A stretch of 64,000 nucleotides of DNA from Lachnospiraceae bacterium (GTDB lineage: Bacteria > Bacillota > Clostridia > Lachnospirales > Lachnospiraceae), in the NCBI GenBank assembly GCA_902363675.1, contig CABJAV010000001.1, positions 310,001 to 374,000 of the forward strand, given 5' to 3'. This document shows positions 24,865 through 33,910 of the stretch, piece after piece (the first letter of the stretch is position 1; each line of letters starts with the position of its first letter). Position numbers and translations under genes: made by a program. A model generated the notes under the pieces. It saw only the letters and a program-made list of their open reading frames with translations. It had not been told where the DNA came from and made no database searches.

Positions 24865-25725
24865 ATGGCGGGTCTATTGCTGGAATTGCGTAGGCAGATA
24901 GCGAAAAATCACCGCAAAGGGATATATGGAAATGCGTCGGTACAAAGACGTGAGACACCGAATATGAAAGACAGCGTTCCAAAAAGGAACAGTATGGCAG
25001 ACATGCATCAGGGGAAAATGTCCGAGGAAGTCCTTCAGCAGAAAGAACAAGGGGCGGATGTAAAAAAACCGATGGAAACGGTTTTGCAAAAGATGCAGGA
25101 AGAGTCAATCAATCATATTCAGGAAAGGACAGTAGAGGTTGTGAGTAAAGAAGATTTCTTACTTAATCAAATCGATGAATTCAGAGAACGTGCAAAACAA
25201 TTGCAAAGTTTACTTGACACAAAGGAGAACGAAGCACAGGAACTTCAGACTTTGGTAGATGAGCGTCAGGAAAAAGCGGAAGCTTTAGGTGAAATTCTTA
25301 AAGAACGTCAGAGTAAGGCGGATGGATTTACTGCTGAAGTGGAGAAACAGATTGATGCTATGATTGCTAAAGTGGCGGACAAGATGGACGAAATTGAGTC
25401 TGCTATGAAAGAAGATGTTGCAGACGGAAAGAAGTTCAACGAAGAGAAAGCAAAAGAACTCAAAGATTCGTTGGGACAGATCGAGGAACAACTTACAACC
25501 ATTAAGTCTGAACTTTCTGAGAAAGTACATACAGAAAATGTGAAATGCTATCGCAATATTCAGGATTTGTTCCGTAGCATGGAAGAAAAAGTAGATCATT
25601 TAACGATGATTGAGGATAAGCAGCGAACAATTGGTGTGTGGACTATTGTTACCGCAGTACTGGGTATTGTGAACCTAATTGCATTAACTGCTTTGATGTT
25701 GATTAATTTAGGTGTTTTTGCGTAG
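24865..25725 (+). CDS. Coiled-coil protein with C-terminal membrane anchor (function unknown)
   Basis: 286 residues from ATG 24865, which is 7 bases after GGAGG (an overlapping GTG sits one codon earlier). The N-terminal 60 residues are basic. About 80-250 is a nearly unbroken charged coiled coil (DEFRERAKQLQSLLDTKENE and onward). A hydrophobic tail at 255-286 (IVTAVLGIVNLIALTALMLI) should anchor it in the membrane with nothing outside. A palindrome GGTATAT/ATATACC lies just upstream (24832-24847). No family was recognised. A scaffold or membrane-tethered spacer is the most that can be inferred. Confidence 0.7.
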   Translation: MAGLLLELRRQIAKNHRKGIYGNASVQRRETPNMKDSVPKRNSMADMHQGKMSEEVLQQKEQGADVKKPMETVLQKMQEESINHIQERTVEVVSKEDFLLNQIDEFRERAKQLQSLLDTKENEAQELQTLVDERQEKAEALGEILKERQSKADGFTAEVEKQIDAMIAKVADKMDEIESAMKEDVADGKKFNEEKAKELKDSLGQIEEQLTTIKSELSEKVHTENVKCYRNIQDLFRSMEEKVDHLTMIEDKQRTIGVWTIVTAVLGIVNLIALTALMLINLGVFA

Positions 25726-25745
25726 TAATGGAATAAAAATATAGT

Positions 25746-25783
25746 AAATGCAATTCTCGATGATGAGAATTGCATTTTTCTGA
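25746..25783 (+). terminator. Terminator after the coiled-coil protein gene
   Basis: AAATGCAATTCTC-GATGAT-GAGAATTGCATTT followed by TT, a 13-bp perfect stem. Confidence 0.85.
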
Positions 25784-25814
25784 CTGTATATACAATTTAT
25801 GGTAAGGAGTCACT

Positions 25815-27485
25815 ATGGAAAAGAAGAAAATATGGGTAGTTGGGCATAAACATCCAGACACGGATTCAATTTGTGCAGCAATTGCTTATGCTAATTTAAA
25901 AAACAGTTTGGGAAAAAAGAATACCGAACATAAGATTACAAAGGAATATGTCGCAAAGCGTGCAGGAAGTCTGAATGCAGAGACTACCTATGTTTTGAAT
26001 CGGTTTCAAACGAAGTCTCCAGATTTGATTACGGATGTGGGAACACAGATGAAAGATATTCATATGAGAAAGACGGAAGGCGTCAGCAGCCACATTTCCA
26101 TGAAAAAAGCATGGGAGATGATGAAGATTCTGGGTGTTGTTACCTTACCGGTTGTGAAGGATAATAAACTGGAAGGTCTCATTGTAACTGGTGATATTGC
26201 TAAATCCTATATGGATGTTTATGATAATACGATTCTCTCTACTGCGAGAACGCAGTACAAAAATATAGTAGAGACATTGGAGGGACAGCTGCTTACCGGA
26301 AATGAACATGCATATTTTGTAAAAGGAAAAGTTGTGATTGGAGTCGGTTCATTGGAAGTGCTTTCTTCGGTAGTGGATAGCGATGATCTTGTAATGATTG
26401 GAGACAGAGAAGAATTGCAGATGCTTTCTATTGCGTCAAATTGCAGCTGCATGATTGTTACCAACGGTTATGAGGTAGGACCGGAAGTGATTGAAGCAGC
26501 TAGAGAAAGGGAAGTTGTTGTAATCAGTACGCCATACGATACATTTACTGCGGCGCGATTAATCAACCAGAGTATTCCAATTAAACACTTTATGACAAAA
26601 AAGAATATTGTTCATTTTGATTTGGATGATTACGTGGATGATGTCAGAGAAACAGTTGCAAAAATTCGACATCGCGATTTCCCTATTCTTGATTCTGATC
26701 AGAATTATGTGGGAATGTTCTCCCGACGTAATTTGATGAACACCGACAAAAAGCAATTGATTCTTGTAGATCATAATGAAAAGACACAGGCTGTTGACAA
26801 TATAGATGAGGCAGAGATTCTTGAGATTATTGACCATCATCGTTTGGGAAGCCTAGAGACCATGGCTCCGGTATATTTTCGAAATCAGCCGCTGGGATGT
26901 ACGTCTACGATTATTTATCACATGTATCTGGAGCAGAATATCGAAATCAGTCCACAGATGGCCGGGTTGATGTGTGCAGCAATTCTTTCCGATACATTGA
27001 TGTTTCGTTCGCCTACCTGCACAGAGATTGACCGGAGTGCAGCGTTGGCATTGGCAGAAATTGCAGATGTGAAAGTGGAAGAACTTGCTTCTGCCATGTT
27101 CGAAGCGGGAAGTGATTTTAGCAATAAGACAGAAAAAGAAATTCTGAATCAGGATTTTAAAATTTTTCATGCAGGGACAGTCAGTTTCGGTGTGGCACAG
27201 ATCAGTGCTATGAGCCGCGCAGAACTGGATAAAGTGCAAAAGCGTATTGAACCATATCTGGAGCAGATGATGGGAGAAAAACAGATTCAGATGATCTTTA
27301 TCATGCTGACGGATATATTGAATGAATCCACATTCTTGGTATATCGTGGAGCGGATAGTGCGCATCTTGCAGCAAGCGCGTTTAATTGTGAATCTAATGA
27401 AAAAGGAATTATGTTAAAGGGAGTTGTTTCAAGAAAGAAACAGTTGATACCAAACCTGATCAATACACTTGCAGAAAAAGAATAA
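25815..27485 (+). CDS. Manganese-dependent inorganic pyrophosphatase with CBS/DRTGG regulatory insert
   Basis: Family II pyrophosphatase (DHH superfamily) that hydrolyses PPi to phosphate in the cytoplasm. At 556 residues it is nearly twice the basic family length because a regulatory module (about 70-300, two CBS half-sites around a DRTGG-like domain) is inserted after the first motif. Catalytic motifs are GHKHPDTDS near residue 10, DHHRLGSLE near 341, and SDTLMFRSP. CBS pyrophosphatases of Clostridia are inhibited by AMP/ADP and activated by ATP or diadenosine polyphosphates, which links PPi levels to energy state. TAAGGAG precedes the start. Confidence 0.93.
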   Translation: MEKKKIWVVGHKHPDTDSICAAIAYANLKNSLGKKNTEHKITKEYVAKRAGSLNAETTYVLNRFQTKSPDLITDVGTQMKDIHMRKTEGVSSHISMKKAWEMMKILGVVTLPVVKDNKLEGLIVTGDIAKSYMDVYDNTILSTARTQYKNIVETLEGQLLTGNEHAYFVKGKVVIGVGSLEVLSSVVDSDDLVMIGDREELQMLSIASNCSCMIVTNGYEVGPEVIEAAREREVVVISTPYDTFTAARLINQSIPIKHFMTKKNIVHFDLDDYVDDVRETVAKIRHRDFPILDSDQNYVGMFSRRNLMNTDKKQLILVDHNEKTQAVDNIDEAEILEIIDHHRLGSLETMAPVYFRNQPLGCTSTIIYHMYLEQNIEISPQMAGLMCAAILSDTLMFRSPTCTEIDRSAALALAEIADVKVEELASAMFEAGSDFSNKTEKEILNQDFKIFHAGTVSFGVAQISAMSRAELDKVQKRIEPYLEQMMGEKQIQMIFIMLTDILNESTFLVYRGADSAHLAASAFNCESNEKGIMLKGVVSRKKQLIPNLINTLAEKE

Positions 27486-27488
27486 AGA

Positions 27489-27531
27489 AATCGATACGAC
27501 GCTTCGCTATTCGCGAAGCGTCGTATCGATT
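27489..27531. terminator. 19-bp palindromic hairpin shared by convergent genes
   Basis: A perfect 19-bp stem with a five-base loop (TATTC) lies just after the pyrophosphatase stop. It also encodes the last codons of the convergent AraC gene, whose stop codon falls at the edge of the loop. T-runs are short, so terminator strength is uncertain. Confidence 0.6.
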
Positions 27532-28364
27532 GCACGTTGTTCCCGGGGAGAATATCCGAAATTTTTCTTGAAAGCGCGAGAAAAAGTGGAATAATTACGA
27601 AATCCACATTCGTAGCAGACGTTGGTAATCGGTTCTCCCTGAAGAATGAGATCCCGGGCGAGAAGCAGGCGTTTGGTGGAAAGATAATTTCCGATCGTAT
27701 AGCCGGTTTCTTCTTTGAAGGAATGCATCAGATGATATCGACTCAGAAAAAAAGTTTCAGAAAGAGAGTCAATGGAGATGTCTTCGGTAAGATGTTCATT
27801 CAAATAATCGATGATAGCAATCATTTTTTGATTAGATGAAGTATTGGATAAATATTCAATGCTGTTGCGTAAAGCATTGCGATTGAGCTGTACCATGAAC
27901 TCTAAAAAAAGGAGGTTGTGATACAGCTCATTTGCATATTCCTTTGAGTCGAGCGAATGTTCAAGTTCTCTAACAATCTGTCCGAGTTTACTTGTAGTAA
28001 AAGACGGAATACGTAAAACATGCGATTGTTTTTGATGCGCTTCGGAAAGACATTGGGATAAATCATAAGAATCTGTCCGGTAACCATCCAGATATCCTTT
28101 GGAAATGTAAATGATAATTCGCTCGTAAGTGTTTTGATCGTGAACAACCGGACAGTGAACTTCTCCGGCGGGAACAAATACAACATCATCCGGCTGAAGG
28201 TCGTAGCTGCGCCCTTCAATACAGTAAGAAACGTTTCCTTTTAATAAAATCAGTATTTTATGAAATTCGTGAAAATGAAAATTTACCGGAGCCATGCCCT
28301 GATCAATAAGATGAAAAATCTTGAAATCATTGTTCAGATATCCGGTTTTTTTAAATTCTTTCAT
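27507..28364 (-). CDS. AraC-family transcriptional regulator with cupin N-terminus
   Basis: 285 residues. The N-terminal half is a cupin-type sensing domain (NFHFHEFHKILILLKGNVSY then DLQPDDVVFVPAGEVH). The C-terminal hundred residues hold two AraC helix-turn-helix motifs (SLSETFFLSRYHLMHSFKEE; NVCYECGFRNYSTFSRAFKK) and the signature FGYSPREQR. The cupin usually binds a sugar or other small ligand. No metabolic target lies beside it: the pyrophosphatase is convergent and dapF divergent. Two inverted repeats upstream suggest autoregulation. The C-terminal residues are encoded by the palindrome shared with the neighbouring gene end. Confidence 0.9.
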   Translation of the reverse strand: MKEFKKTGYLNNDFKIFHLIDQGMAPVNFHFHEFHKILILLKGNVSYCIEGRSYDLQPDDVVFVPAGEVHCPVVHDQNTYERIIIYISKGYLDGYRTDSYDLSQCLSEAHQKQSHVLRIPSFTTSKLGQIVRELEHSLDSKEYANELYHNLLFLEFMVQLNRNALRNSIEYLSNTSSNQKMIAIIDYLNEHLTEDISIDSLSETFFLSRYHLMHSFKEETGYTIGNYLSTKRLLLARDLILQGEPITNVCYECGFRNYSTFSRAFKKNFGYSPREQRAIDTTLRE

Positions 28365-28388
28365 GATAAAGTATACCTCTTTAGATCC

Positions 28389-28427
28389 AATAATGTGATT
28401 ATTTTACAATTGATTTATGTAATTGTA
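28389..28427. promoter_or_regulatory. Two inverted repeats in the AraC upstream region
   Basis: AATAAT-GTG-ATTATT (28389-28403) and TACAATT-N9-AATTGTA (28405-28427), both perfect, lie 25-63 bases upstream of the araC-type start codon. They are candidate binding sites for that regulator. Confidence 0.4.
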
Positions 28428-28616
28428 GTTTATTTTATGTTAGCACACAATTTGCAATATAGAAAGCACTTATGCAGTTTTCGGGTAAAAAAGTGCGGAG
28501 TATACTATAATATGATTAATCGTAAATGAAGGGCAAAATACTTTTTGAACCTCATATCATAATAGAGTTGGATAAAGTATGTTGATATTCTATATAGAGA
28601 AGAAGGAGGACTTACG

Positions 28617-29447
28617 ATGAAATTTACAAAAATGCATGGATGTGGAAATGACTATGTTTATGTGAATTTGTTTGAAGAAACAATTACTGATCCGGAAAAG
28701 CTGGCAATCGCTGTGAGTGACCGACATTTTGGAATCGGATCGGATGGATTGATTACGATCGGACCATCTGATGTCGCTGATTTTCGGATGCGCATTTATA
28801 ATGCAGATGGATCTGAGGCAGAAATGTGCGGTAACGGTATTCGGTGTGTCGCAAAATATGTATATGATCATGGTTTGACTGACCAGAAAGAAATCAGTGT
28901 GGAGTCCGGTGCGGGAATTAAGTATCTGAAGTTGACTGTGGAGGATGGAGTTGTAACATTGGTACGTGTAGATATGGGCGAGCCGATTCTCACACCAGCG
29001 GAGATTCCGGTGAAAGCTGATGGGGATAAAGTTGTAGATGAACCAATAGAAGTTGGAGGCAGACTATGGAAAATGACATGTGTATCGATGGGAAATCCAC
29101 ACGCAGTTGTGTTTGTTGATGATGTGGCAAACTTCGAAATAGAAAAATATGGACCGGAGTTCGAGAGACATCCGCGTTTTCCGAAGAGAACGAATACAGA
29201 ATTTGTTCAGATTATTTCAAGAACGGAAGCTTCCATGCGTGTTTGGGAGCGCGGTTCCAATGAAACCTGGGCTTGCGGAACAGGAACTTGTGCAACGGTT
29301 GTGGCAAGCATTTTGAATGGACTTACAGATGATACGGTTCTGGTGCATTTGCGTGGTGGTGATCTTACGATCACATATGATCGCAAAACCAATCATGTTT
29401 TTATGACAGGACCGGCAACAGAGGTTTTTACCGGTGAATGGAAATAA
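28617..29447 (+). CDS. dapF: Diaminopimelate epimerase
   Basis: Converts LL- to meso-diaminopimelate, the precursor of lysine and the wall cross-link residue. 276 residues with the two catalytic Cys in EMCGNGIRC and WACGTGTCA. AGAAGGAGG lies upstream. It leads a plus-strand group with murE and dapA, which together supply meso-DAP and add it to the wall precursor. Confidence 0.96.
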   Translation: MKFTKMHGCGNDYVYVNLFEETITDPEKLAIAVSDRHFGIGSDGLITIGPSDVADFRMRIYNADGSEAEMCGNGIRCVAKYVYDHGLTDQKEISVESGAGIKYLKLTVEDGVVTLVRVDMGEPILTPAEIPVKADGDKVVDEPIEVGGRLWKMTCVSMGNPHAVVFVDDVANFEIEKYGPEFERHPRFPKRTNTEFVQIISRTEASMRVWERGSNETWACGTGTCATVVASILNGLTDDTVLVHLRGGDLTITYDRKTNHVFMTGPATEVFTGEWK

Positions 29448-29470
29448 TAAAAATAGTTAGGAGAAAATAA

Positions 29471-30943
29471 ATGAAGATTAAAGAACTTGTAAAAGAATTG
29501 GAATATGAAGTGCTTGCTGGAAATGAAGAGGCTGAAGTTACAACATTGGTTTGTGATTCCAGAAAAGTAGAAAAAGGCTCTGTTTTTGTATGCATTAGCG
29601 GTAGCGTTAGGGATGCACATGAGTTTATACCGGATGTGGTCCAAAAAGGTGCAACTGCAATTATTGTAGAAAAGGATGTTGAGTTACCGGAGAATGTGAC
29701 AGTTATAAAAGTTGAAGACAGTCGTCTCGCATTGGCATACATGTCAGCTGCATATTTTGGTTACCCGGCAAAAAAATTAAAGACAATCGGTATTACAGGA
29801 ACAAAAGGAAAGACGACAACTACTTATATGGTAAAATCCATTTTGGAATCATCCGGAATTAAGACGGGGTTGATCGGTACGATTGAATCCATTGTGGGAG
29901 ACAAAAGAATTCCTTCCGCAAATACGACACCGGAATCCTACCGTGTACAGGAATTGTTCCATGAGATGGTAGAAGCGGGGCTGGATGCTGTCGTTATGGA
30001 GGTGTCATCACAGGCGCTGATGCTGCACCGTGTATCTGGATTTACATTTGATATTGGTGTATTTACGAATCTTGAGCCGGATCACATTGGAACGAATGAG
30101 CATAAAGATTTTGCAGATTATATGCATTGCAAGAGTCTTTTGTTCCAACAGTGTAAACTTGGTATTTTCAATGGAGACAGTGAACATTTAGAGGGCATCT
30201 TAAAAGGACACACCTGTCAGGTGGAGACGTTTGGTTATGGCAAAGAAAATGATCTCGTTGCACAGAATGTACAGTTGAAAAAAGAGCATGGGGCACTCGG
30301 TGTGAAATATCATGTGGCCGGACTGATGAATTTTGATGTGGAAGTCAATGTGCCGGGAAGCTTTTCGGTATACAATTCTTTGACCGCGATTGCTATCTGT
30401 CATCATTTTGGTGTACCGGTTGAAAAAATTAAAGAAGCATTGCTTCATGTCAGCGTAAAAGGAAGAATTGAAATTGTGCCGGTTACCAAGAGATATACGT
30501 TGATGATTGATTATGCACATAACGCAATGTCATTGGAGAGTCTTCTTACAACATTAAAAGAGTATGAACCGGGACGACTTGTTTGTCTGTTTGGATGCGG
30601 TGGAAATCGTGCTAAGTCCAGACGTTATGAGATGGGAGAGGTTTCTTCGAAACTTGCGGATCTGACAGTTGTGACATCCGATAATCCAAGAAATGAGGAA
30701 CCAATGGATATTATCAATGATATTCTTGTTGGGGTTCATAAAGCCAACGGAGAATATGTGACGATTCCGGACCGTAAAGAAGCCATTGCATATTGTATGA
30801 AAAATGCACAGGATGGAGATATTGTGGTTCTGGCCGGAAAAGGACATGAAGATTATCAGGAAATCCGCGGTGTGAAACATCATATGGATGAGAGAGAACT
30901 GATCGCTGAAATTATTCGTGAAAATCCAGATTTAAAACTGTAA
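29471..30943 (+). CDS. murE: UDP-MurNAc-L-Ala-D-Glu:meso-diaminopimelate ligase
   Basis: An ATP-dependent Mur ligase adding the third residue of the peptidoglycan stem peptide. 490 residues. ATP-binding loop GITGTKGKTTTTYM near 111; the motif DNPRNEEP near 406 is diagnostic for meso-DAP (not lysine) as substrate, which agrees with dapF and dapA on either side. TTAGGAG precedes the start. Confidence 0.95.
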   Translation: MKIKELVKELEYEVLAGNEEAEVTTLVCDSRKVEKGSVFVCISGSVRDAHEFIPDVVQKGATAIIVEKDVELPENVTVIKVEDSRLALAYMSAAYFGYPAKKLKTIGITGTKGKTTTTYMVKSILESSGIKTGLIGTIESIVGDKRIPSANTTPESYRVQELFHEMVEAGLDAVVMEVSSQALMLHRVSGFTFDIGVFTNLEPDHIGTNEHKDFADYMHCKSLLFQQCKLGIFNGDSEHLEGILKGHTCQVETFGYGKENDLVAQNVQLKKEHGALGVKYHVAGLMNFDVEVNVPGSFSVYNSLTAIAICHHFGVPVEKIKEALLHVSVKGRIEIVPVTKRYTLMIDYAHNAMSLESLLTTLKEYEPGRLVCLFGCGGNRAKSRRYEMGEVSSKLADLTVVTSDNPRNEEPMDIINDILVGVHKANGEYVTIPDRKEAIAYCMKNAQDGDIVVLAGKGHEDYQEIRGVKHHMDERELIAEIIRENPDLKL

Positions 30944-30955
30944 AGGAGAAAAAGT

Positions 30956-31846
30956 ATGTCTGTGTTTCGAGGCTCCGGAGTAGCCCTGGTGACTCCGTTC
31001 CATGAAGATAAAAGCGTCAATTTTGAAATGCTGGAGTACCTGGTGGAAAGACAGATTACCAATGAGACGGATGCGATTGTTGTATGTGGCACGACTGGAG
31101 AACCGGCAACGATGTCGGAGAAGGAGCGCCTTGCAGTAATCAAAACAGTGGTAGCAAAGACCAGTCACAGAATTCCGGTCATTGCAGGTGTGGGATGTAA
31201 TGCGACAGAGCGTACCATTTCTTTTGTGGAAAAAGTGAATGATCTTGGGGTGGATGGAATGCTTATCGTCACACCCTATTATAATAAAGCAACACAAAAT
31301 GGATTGCATGAACATTACAGGAAGATTGCAGGATATACCCCAAAACCAATTATCATATACAATGTGCCATCACGGACCGGGTGCAATATGCTTCCGGAGA
31401 CCGTAGCTCGGATTGCAGATTCCTGTCCGAATGTGACAGGAATCAAAGAGGCGAGTGGCAACATTTCTCAGGTCGCAAAGCTGGCGTCTCTGGTTGGAGA
31501 TCGTTTGGATATCTATTCCGGAAACGACGATCAGATTGTTCCGGTAATGTCGCTTGGCGGCAGTGGCGTAATCTCGGTTTTGGCCAATTTGTTGCCGAAA
31601 AATATTCATGATATAACAAAAAGAATGTTAAATGGTGATTATATAACTGCGAAAGATGCACAATTATCATACGAAAAGCTGATTGAAAAGCTATTTACAG
31701 AGGTAAACCCGATTCCGGTGAAAGCAGCTTTGAATATGATGGGAATGGATGTCGGACCGGTACGTTTGCCACTGACAGAGTTGGAAGAAACGCATAAAAA
31801 TGAACTGAAACGGGCAATGTCCGAGGTGGGAATAAGGAGCTTATAA
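30956..31846 (+). CDS. dapA: 4-hydroxy-tetrahydrodipicolinate synthase
   Basis: Condenses pyruvate with aspartate semialdehyde, the first step of the DAP/lysine branch. 296-residue TIM barrel with the Schiff-base Lys in VTGIKEASGN near 163, the Tyr in IIIYNVPSRTGCN, and the GTTGEPATM loop. AAAGGAG is 7-8 bases upstream. The last codons contain AAGGAG for the next gene. Confidence 0.96.
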   Translation: MSVFRGSGVALVTPFHEDKSVNFEMLEYLVERQITNETDAIVVCGTTGEPATMSEKERLAVIKTVVAKTSHRIPVIAGVGCNATERTISFVEKVNDLGVDGMLIVTPYYNKATQNGLHEHYRKIAGYTPKPIIIYNVPSRTGCNMLPETVARIADSCPNVTGIKEASGNISQVAKLASLVGDRLDIYSGNDDQIVPVMSLGGSGVISVLANLLPKNIHDITKRMLNGDYITAKDAQLSYEKLIEKLFTEVNPIPVKAALNMMGMDVGPVRLPLTELEETHKNELKRAMSEVGIRSL

Positions 31847-32413
31847 ATGGGAAAACAAAATTGGAAACCGGGAAATATGTTAAATCCGGTACCGGCAGTT
31901 ATGGTGAGCGTAACAGACGAAAATGGAAGATCAAATATCATTACGGTTGCATGGACAGGGACGATTTGTACGAATCCGCCGATGGTTTCCATCTCGGTGC
32001 GTCCGTCACGTTATTCCTACGATATCATTGATCGTACAGGAGAGTTTGTGATTAATCTCACCAATCAGGAGTTGGTAAAGGCATGTGATTATTGTGGTGT
32101 AGTAAGCGGAAGAGATGTTGATAAATTCAAAGAAATGAAACTGACACCATTGCCGATGCAGCAGGTGAAGGCGGTCGGAATCGCAGAGAGTCCGGCAAAT
32201 ATTGAATGCCGTGTAGTAGAGAAAAAAGCACTGGGAAGTCATACAATGTTTATTGCGGAAGTGGTAGGAGTTACTATTGATGATCGCTATATGAATGAGA
32301 CCGGAAAGTTTGAAATCAACGAATCCGGTCTCGTGATGTATTCTCATGGAGAATATTTTTCTCTTGGGGAAAAACTTGGAAAATTCGGATATAGTATAAA
32401 AAAGAAATCCTGA
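31847..32413 (+). CDS. Flavin reductase-like domain protein
   Basis: 188 residues of the flavin reductase/FMN-binding split-barrel family (MLNPVPAVMVSVTDENGRSN; TICTNPPMVSISVRPSRYSY). These proteins bind FMN and reduce flavins or act as small oxidoreductases. It starts directly after the dapA stop and uses a ribosome site inside dapA, so it is co-transcribed with the DAP genes although no functional tie is obvious. Confidence 0.85.
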   Translation: MGKQNWKPGNMLNPVPAVMVSVTDENGRSNIITVAWTGTICTNPPMVSISVRPSRYSYDIIDRTGEFVINLTNQELVKACDYCGVVSGRDVDKFKEMKLTPLPMQQVKAVGIAESPANIECRVVEKKALGSHTMFIAEVVGVTIDDRYMNETGKFEINESGLVMYSHGEYFSLGEKLGKFGYSIKKKS

Positions 32414-32418
32414 ATTAA

Positions 32419-32934
32419 TTATTTTAAAAGCATATCCATAAGATATGCATACACATCTTCGTTCTGATTTTTCCAATTATTGCAGATTGCTTCGGCCTGT
32501 TCCTTGGTGGTGACACTGAGGGTCAGGTCGATGATTGGGTTGCCGTCGGAACGTACCTGACAGCGCACCGCATATTTCTGATTCGTTGTTTTATAGTAAT
32601 CTGCAAGAATTGAATTCTCCTGACGAAACTCCAATTTATTTTCTTCGAAAAATTTCATAATGTCGGCTTCAATGCCATCATTGATTTTGTCTTTAAAGAA
32701 ACCGAGGGTTTCTTTTCCGGCAGCGGTGAGCGTGTATTGGGTGTTGGAGTGTGTGGATTCTGCTACGATCAGATTGGTATCCACGAGATCCCCGAGTACC
32801 TCCTGCACACGAAAATAATCGGTATATTCTTCGCTTAAAAAGAAATTGGATATCTGTGTGTTGGTCAGAGGAAAGCCCGCTTTGCTCAGCATGTATAAAA
32901 TTGTTAATTTGTATATGGTAAATGGTTCAGCCAT
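32419..32934 (-). CDS. DUF4364 family protein
   Basis: 171 residues. The N-terminal 80 form a winged helix (FTIYKLTILYMLSKAGFPLT; VQEVLGDLVDTNLIVAEST), and the rest is alpha/beta. DUF4364 proteins are typical of Lachnospiraceae and relatives and look like transcription regulators, with targets unknown. It is last in a minus-strand operon behind the radical SAM gene (15-base gap) and ends five bases from the convergent flavin reductase gene. Confidence 0.85.
   Translation of the reverse strand: MAEPFTIYKLTILYMLSKAGFPLTNTQISNFFLSEEYTDYFRVQEVLGDLVDTNLIVAESTHSNTQYTLTAAGKETLGFFKDKINDGIEADIMKFFEENKLEFRQENSILADYYKTTNQKYAVRCQVRSDGNPIIDLTLSVTTKEQAEAICNNWKNQNEDVYAYLMDMLLK
32421..32448 (-). terminator. 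Weak terminator overlapping the DUF4364 stop
   Basis: Minus strand: GCATATC-N5-GATATGC followed by TTTTAAAAT; the TAA stop is inside the tail. Confidence 0.5.
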
Positions 32935-32949
32935 AAAATCAAATCCTCC

Positions 32950-33909
32950 TTAAGATATAAATAATCGTCCCTGCCATGTATCGCGTTCTTTGAGACGATG
33001 ATGAATGGTATTCAGCACACGTTTTTTGTCTGTGCTCCATAAGGGAGCCAGTAAAAGATTTCGCGGTCCGTCACCGGTTAATCGGTGAACGACCAGATCA
33101 GGTGGAAGAAGTTCCAGACAATCAATGACCAGATCGCAGTAGGGCATCAGTTCCATAACAGGAAAAGGTTTTTCCAGATATCTATTCCCAAGTTCTGTAT
33201 TTTTTAATACGTGAAGAAGTTGAAGCTTGATTCCGGAAACCGGAAGTCGGGATACATGGGAAATGGTCTGTAACATCATTTCTTTTGTCTCGTTTGGAAA
33301 ACCAAGAATCACATGGGCAATTACCGGGATATGAATCCGGGTAAGCGCATCAATGGCAGAATCAAATTGTTCGACCGTCGTGTGCGTATTCATTTTCTGT
33401 AATGTGTCGTTGTGCATCGTCTGTAATCCAAGCTCAATCCATATCTGCTTGTGCGGATATTTTTCTTGCAATTCGGAAAGAAGCAGGAGTACATCTTCGC
33501 CCAGACAATCACTTCGCGTGCCAATAGATAAAGCGACAATCTCAGGTGACTGTAAAGCTTCTTCGTAAATAGAACACAAATATGCAACCGGTGCATAAGT
33601 GTTTGTGTAGGACTGAAAATATGCAATGAATTTTGAACAGTTGGTTTTTGCAGCAATGCGTATTTTGGCATCCGACAACTGTTGCGAAACCGGAAGGGAT
33701 GCAGAGGCTGCAAAATCACCGGAACCACCTTCGCTGCAGAATGCACATCCAAGAGTACTGTAGGTTCCGTCACGATTTGGACAGGTCATACCGCCACTTA
33801 AGCTGAGCCGGTATACTTTTTCACCAAAAGTTTCTTTACAATAATCGTTCAGGGAATAATACCGCCTGCCAGAACAAAAAGGGCAGACGGTATTGGATAA
33901 AGTACGCAT
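32950..33909 (-). CDS. TIGR01212-family radical SAM protein
   Basis: 319 residues from ATG 33909 (MRTLSNTVCPFCSGRRYY); the longer ORF start would run deep into the malic enzyme gene. The iron-sulfur motif is MTCPNRDGTYSTLGCAFC, whose spacing is characteristic of the TIGR01212/YhcC group. Known relatives are related to tRNA-modifying Elp3-like enzymes, but the reaction is not settled. Two extra Cys pairs lie at the N-terminus (CPFC). The start codon is one base beyond the malic enzyme stop, and with only a weak ribosome site it is probably translated by coupling. Confidence 0.85.
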   Translation of the reverse strand: MRTLSNTVCPFCSGRRYYSLNDYCKETFGEKVYRLSLSGGMTCPNRDGTYSTLGCAFCSEGGSGDFAASASLPVSQQLSDAKIRIAAKTNCSKFIAYFQSYTNTYAPVAYLCSIYEEALQSPEIVALSIGTRSDCLGEDVLLLLSELQEKYPHKQIWIELGLQTMHNDTLQKMNTHTTVEQFDSAIDALTRIHIPVIAHVILGFPNETKEMMLQTISHVSRLPVSGIKLQLLHVLKNTELGNRYLEKPFPVMELMPYCDLVIDCLELLPPDLVVHRLTGDGPRNLLLAPLWSTDKKRVLNTIHHRLKERDTWQGRLFIS

Positions 33910-33910
33910 A

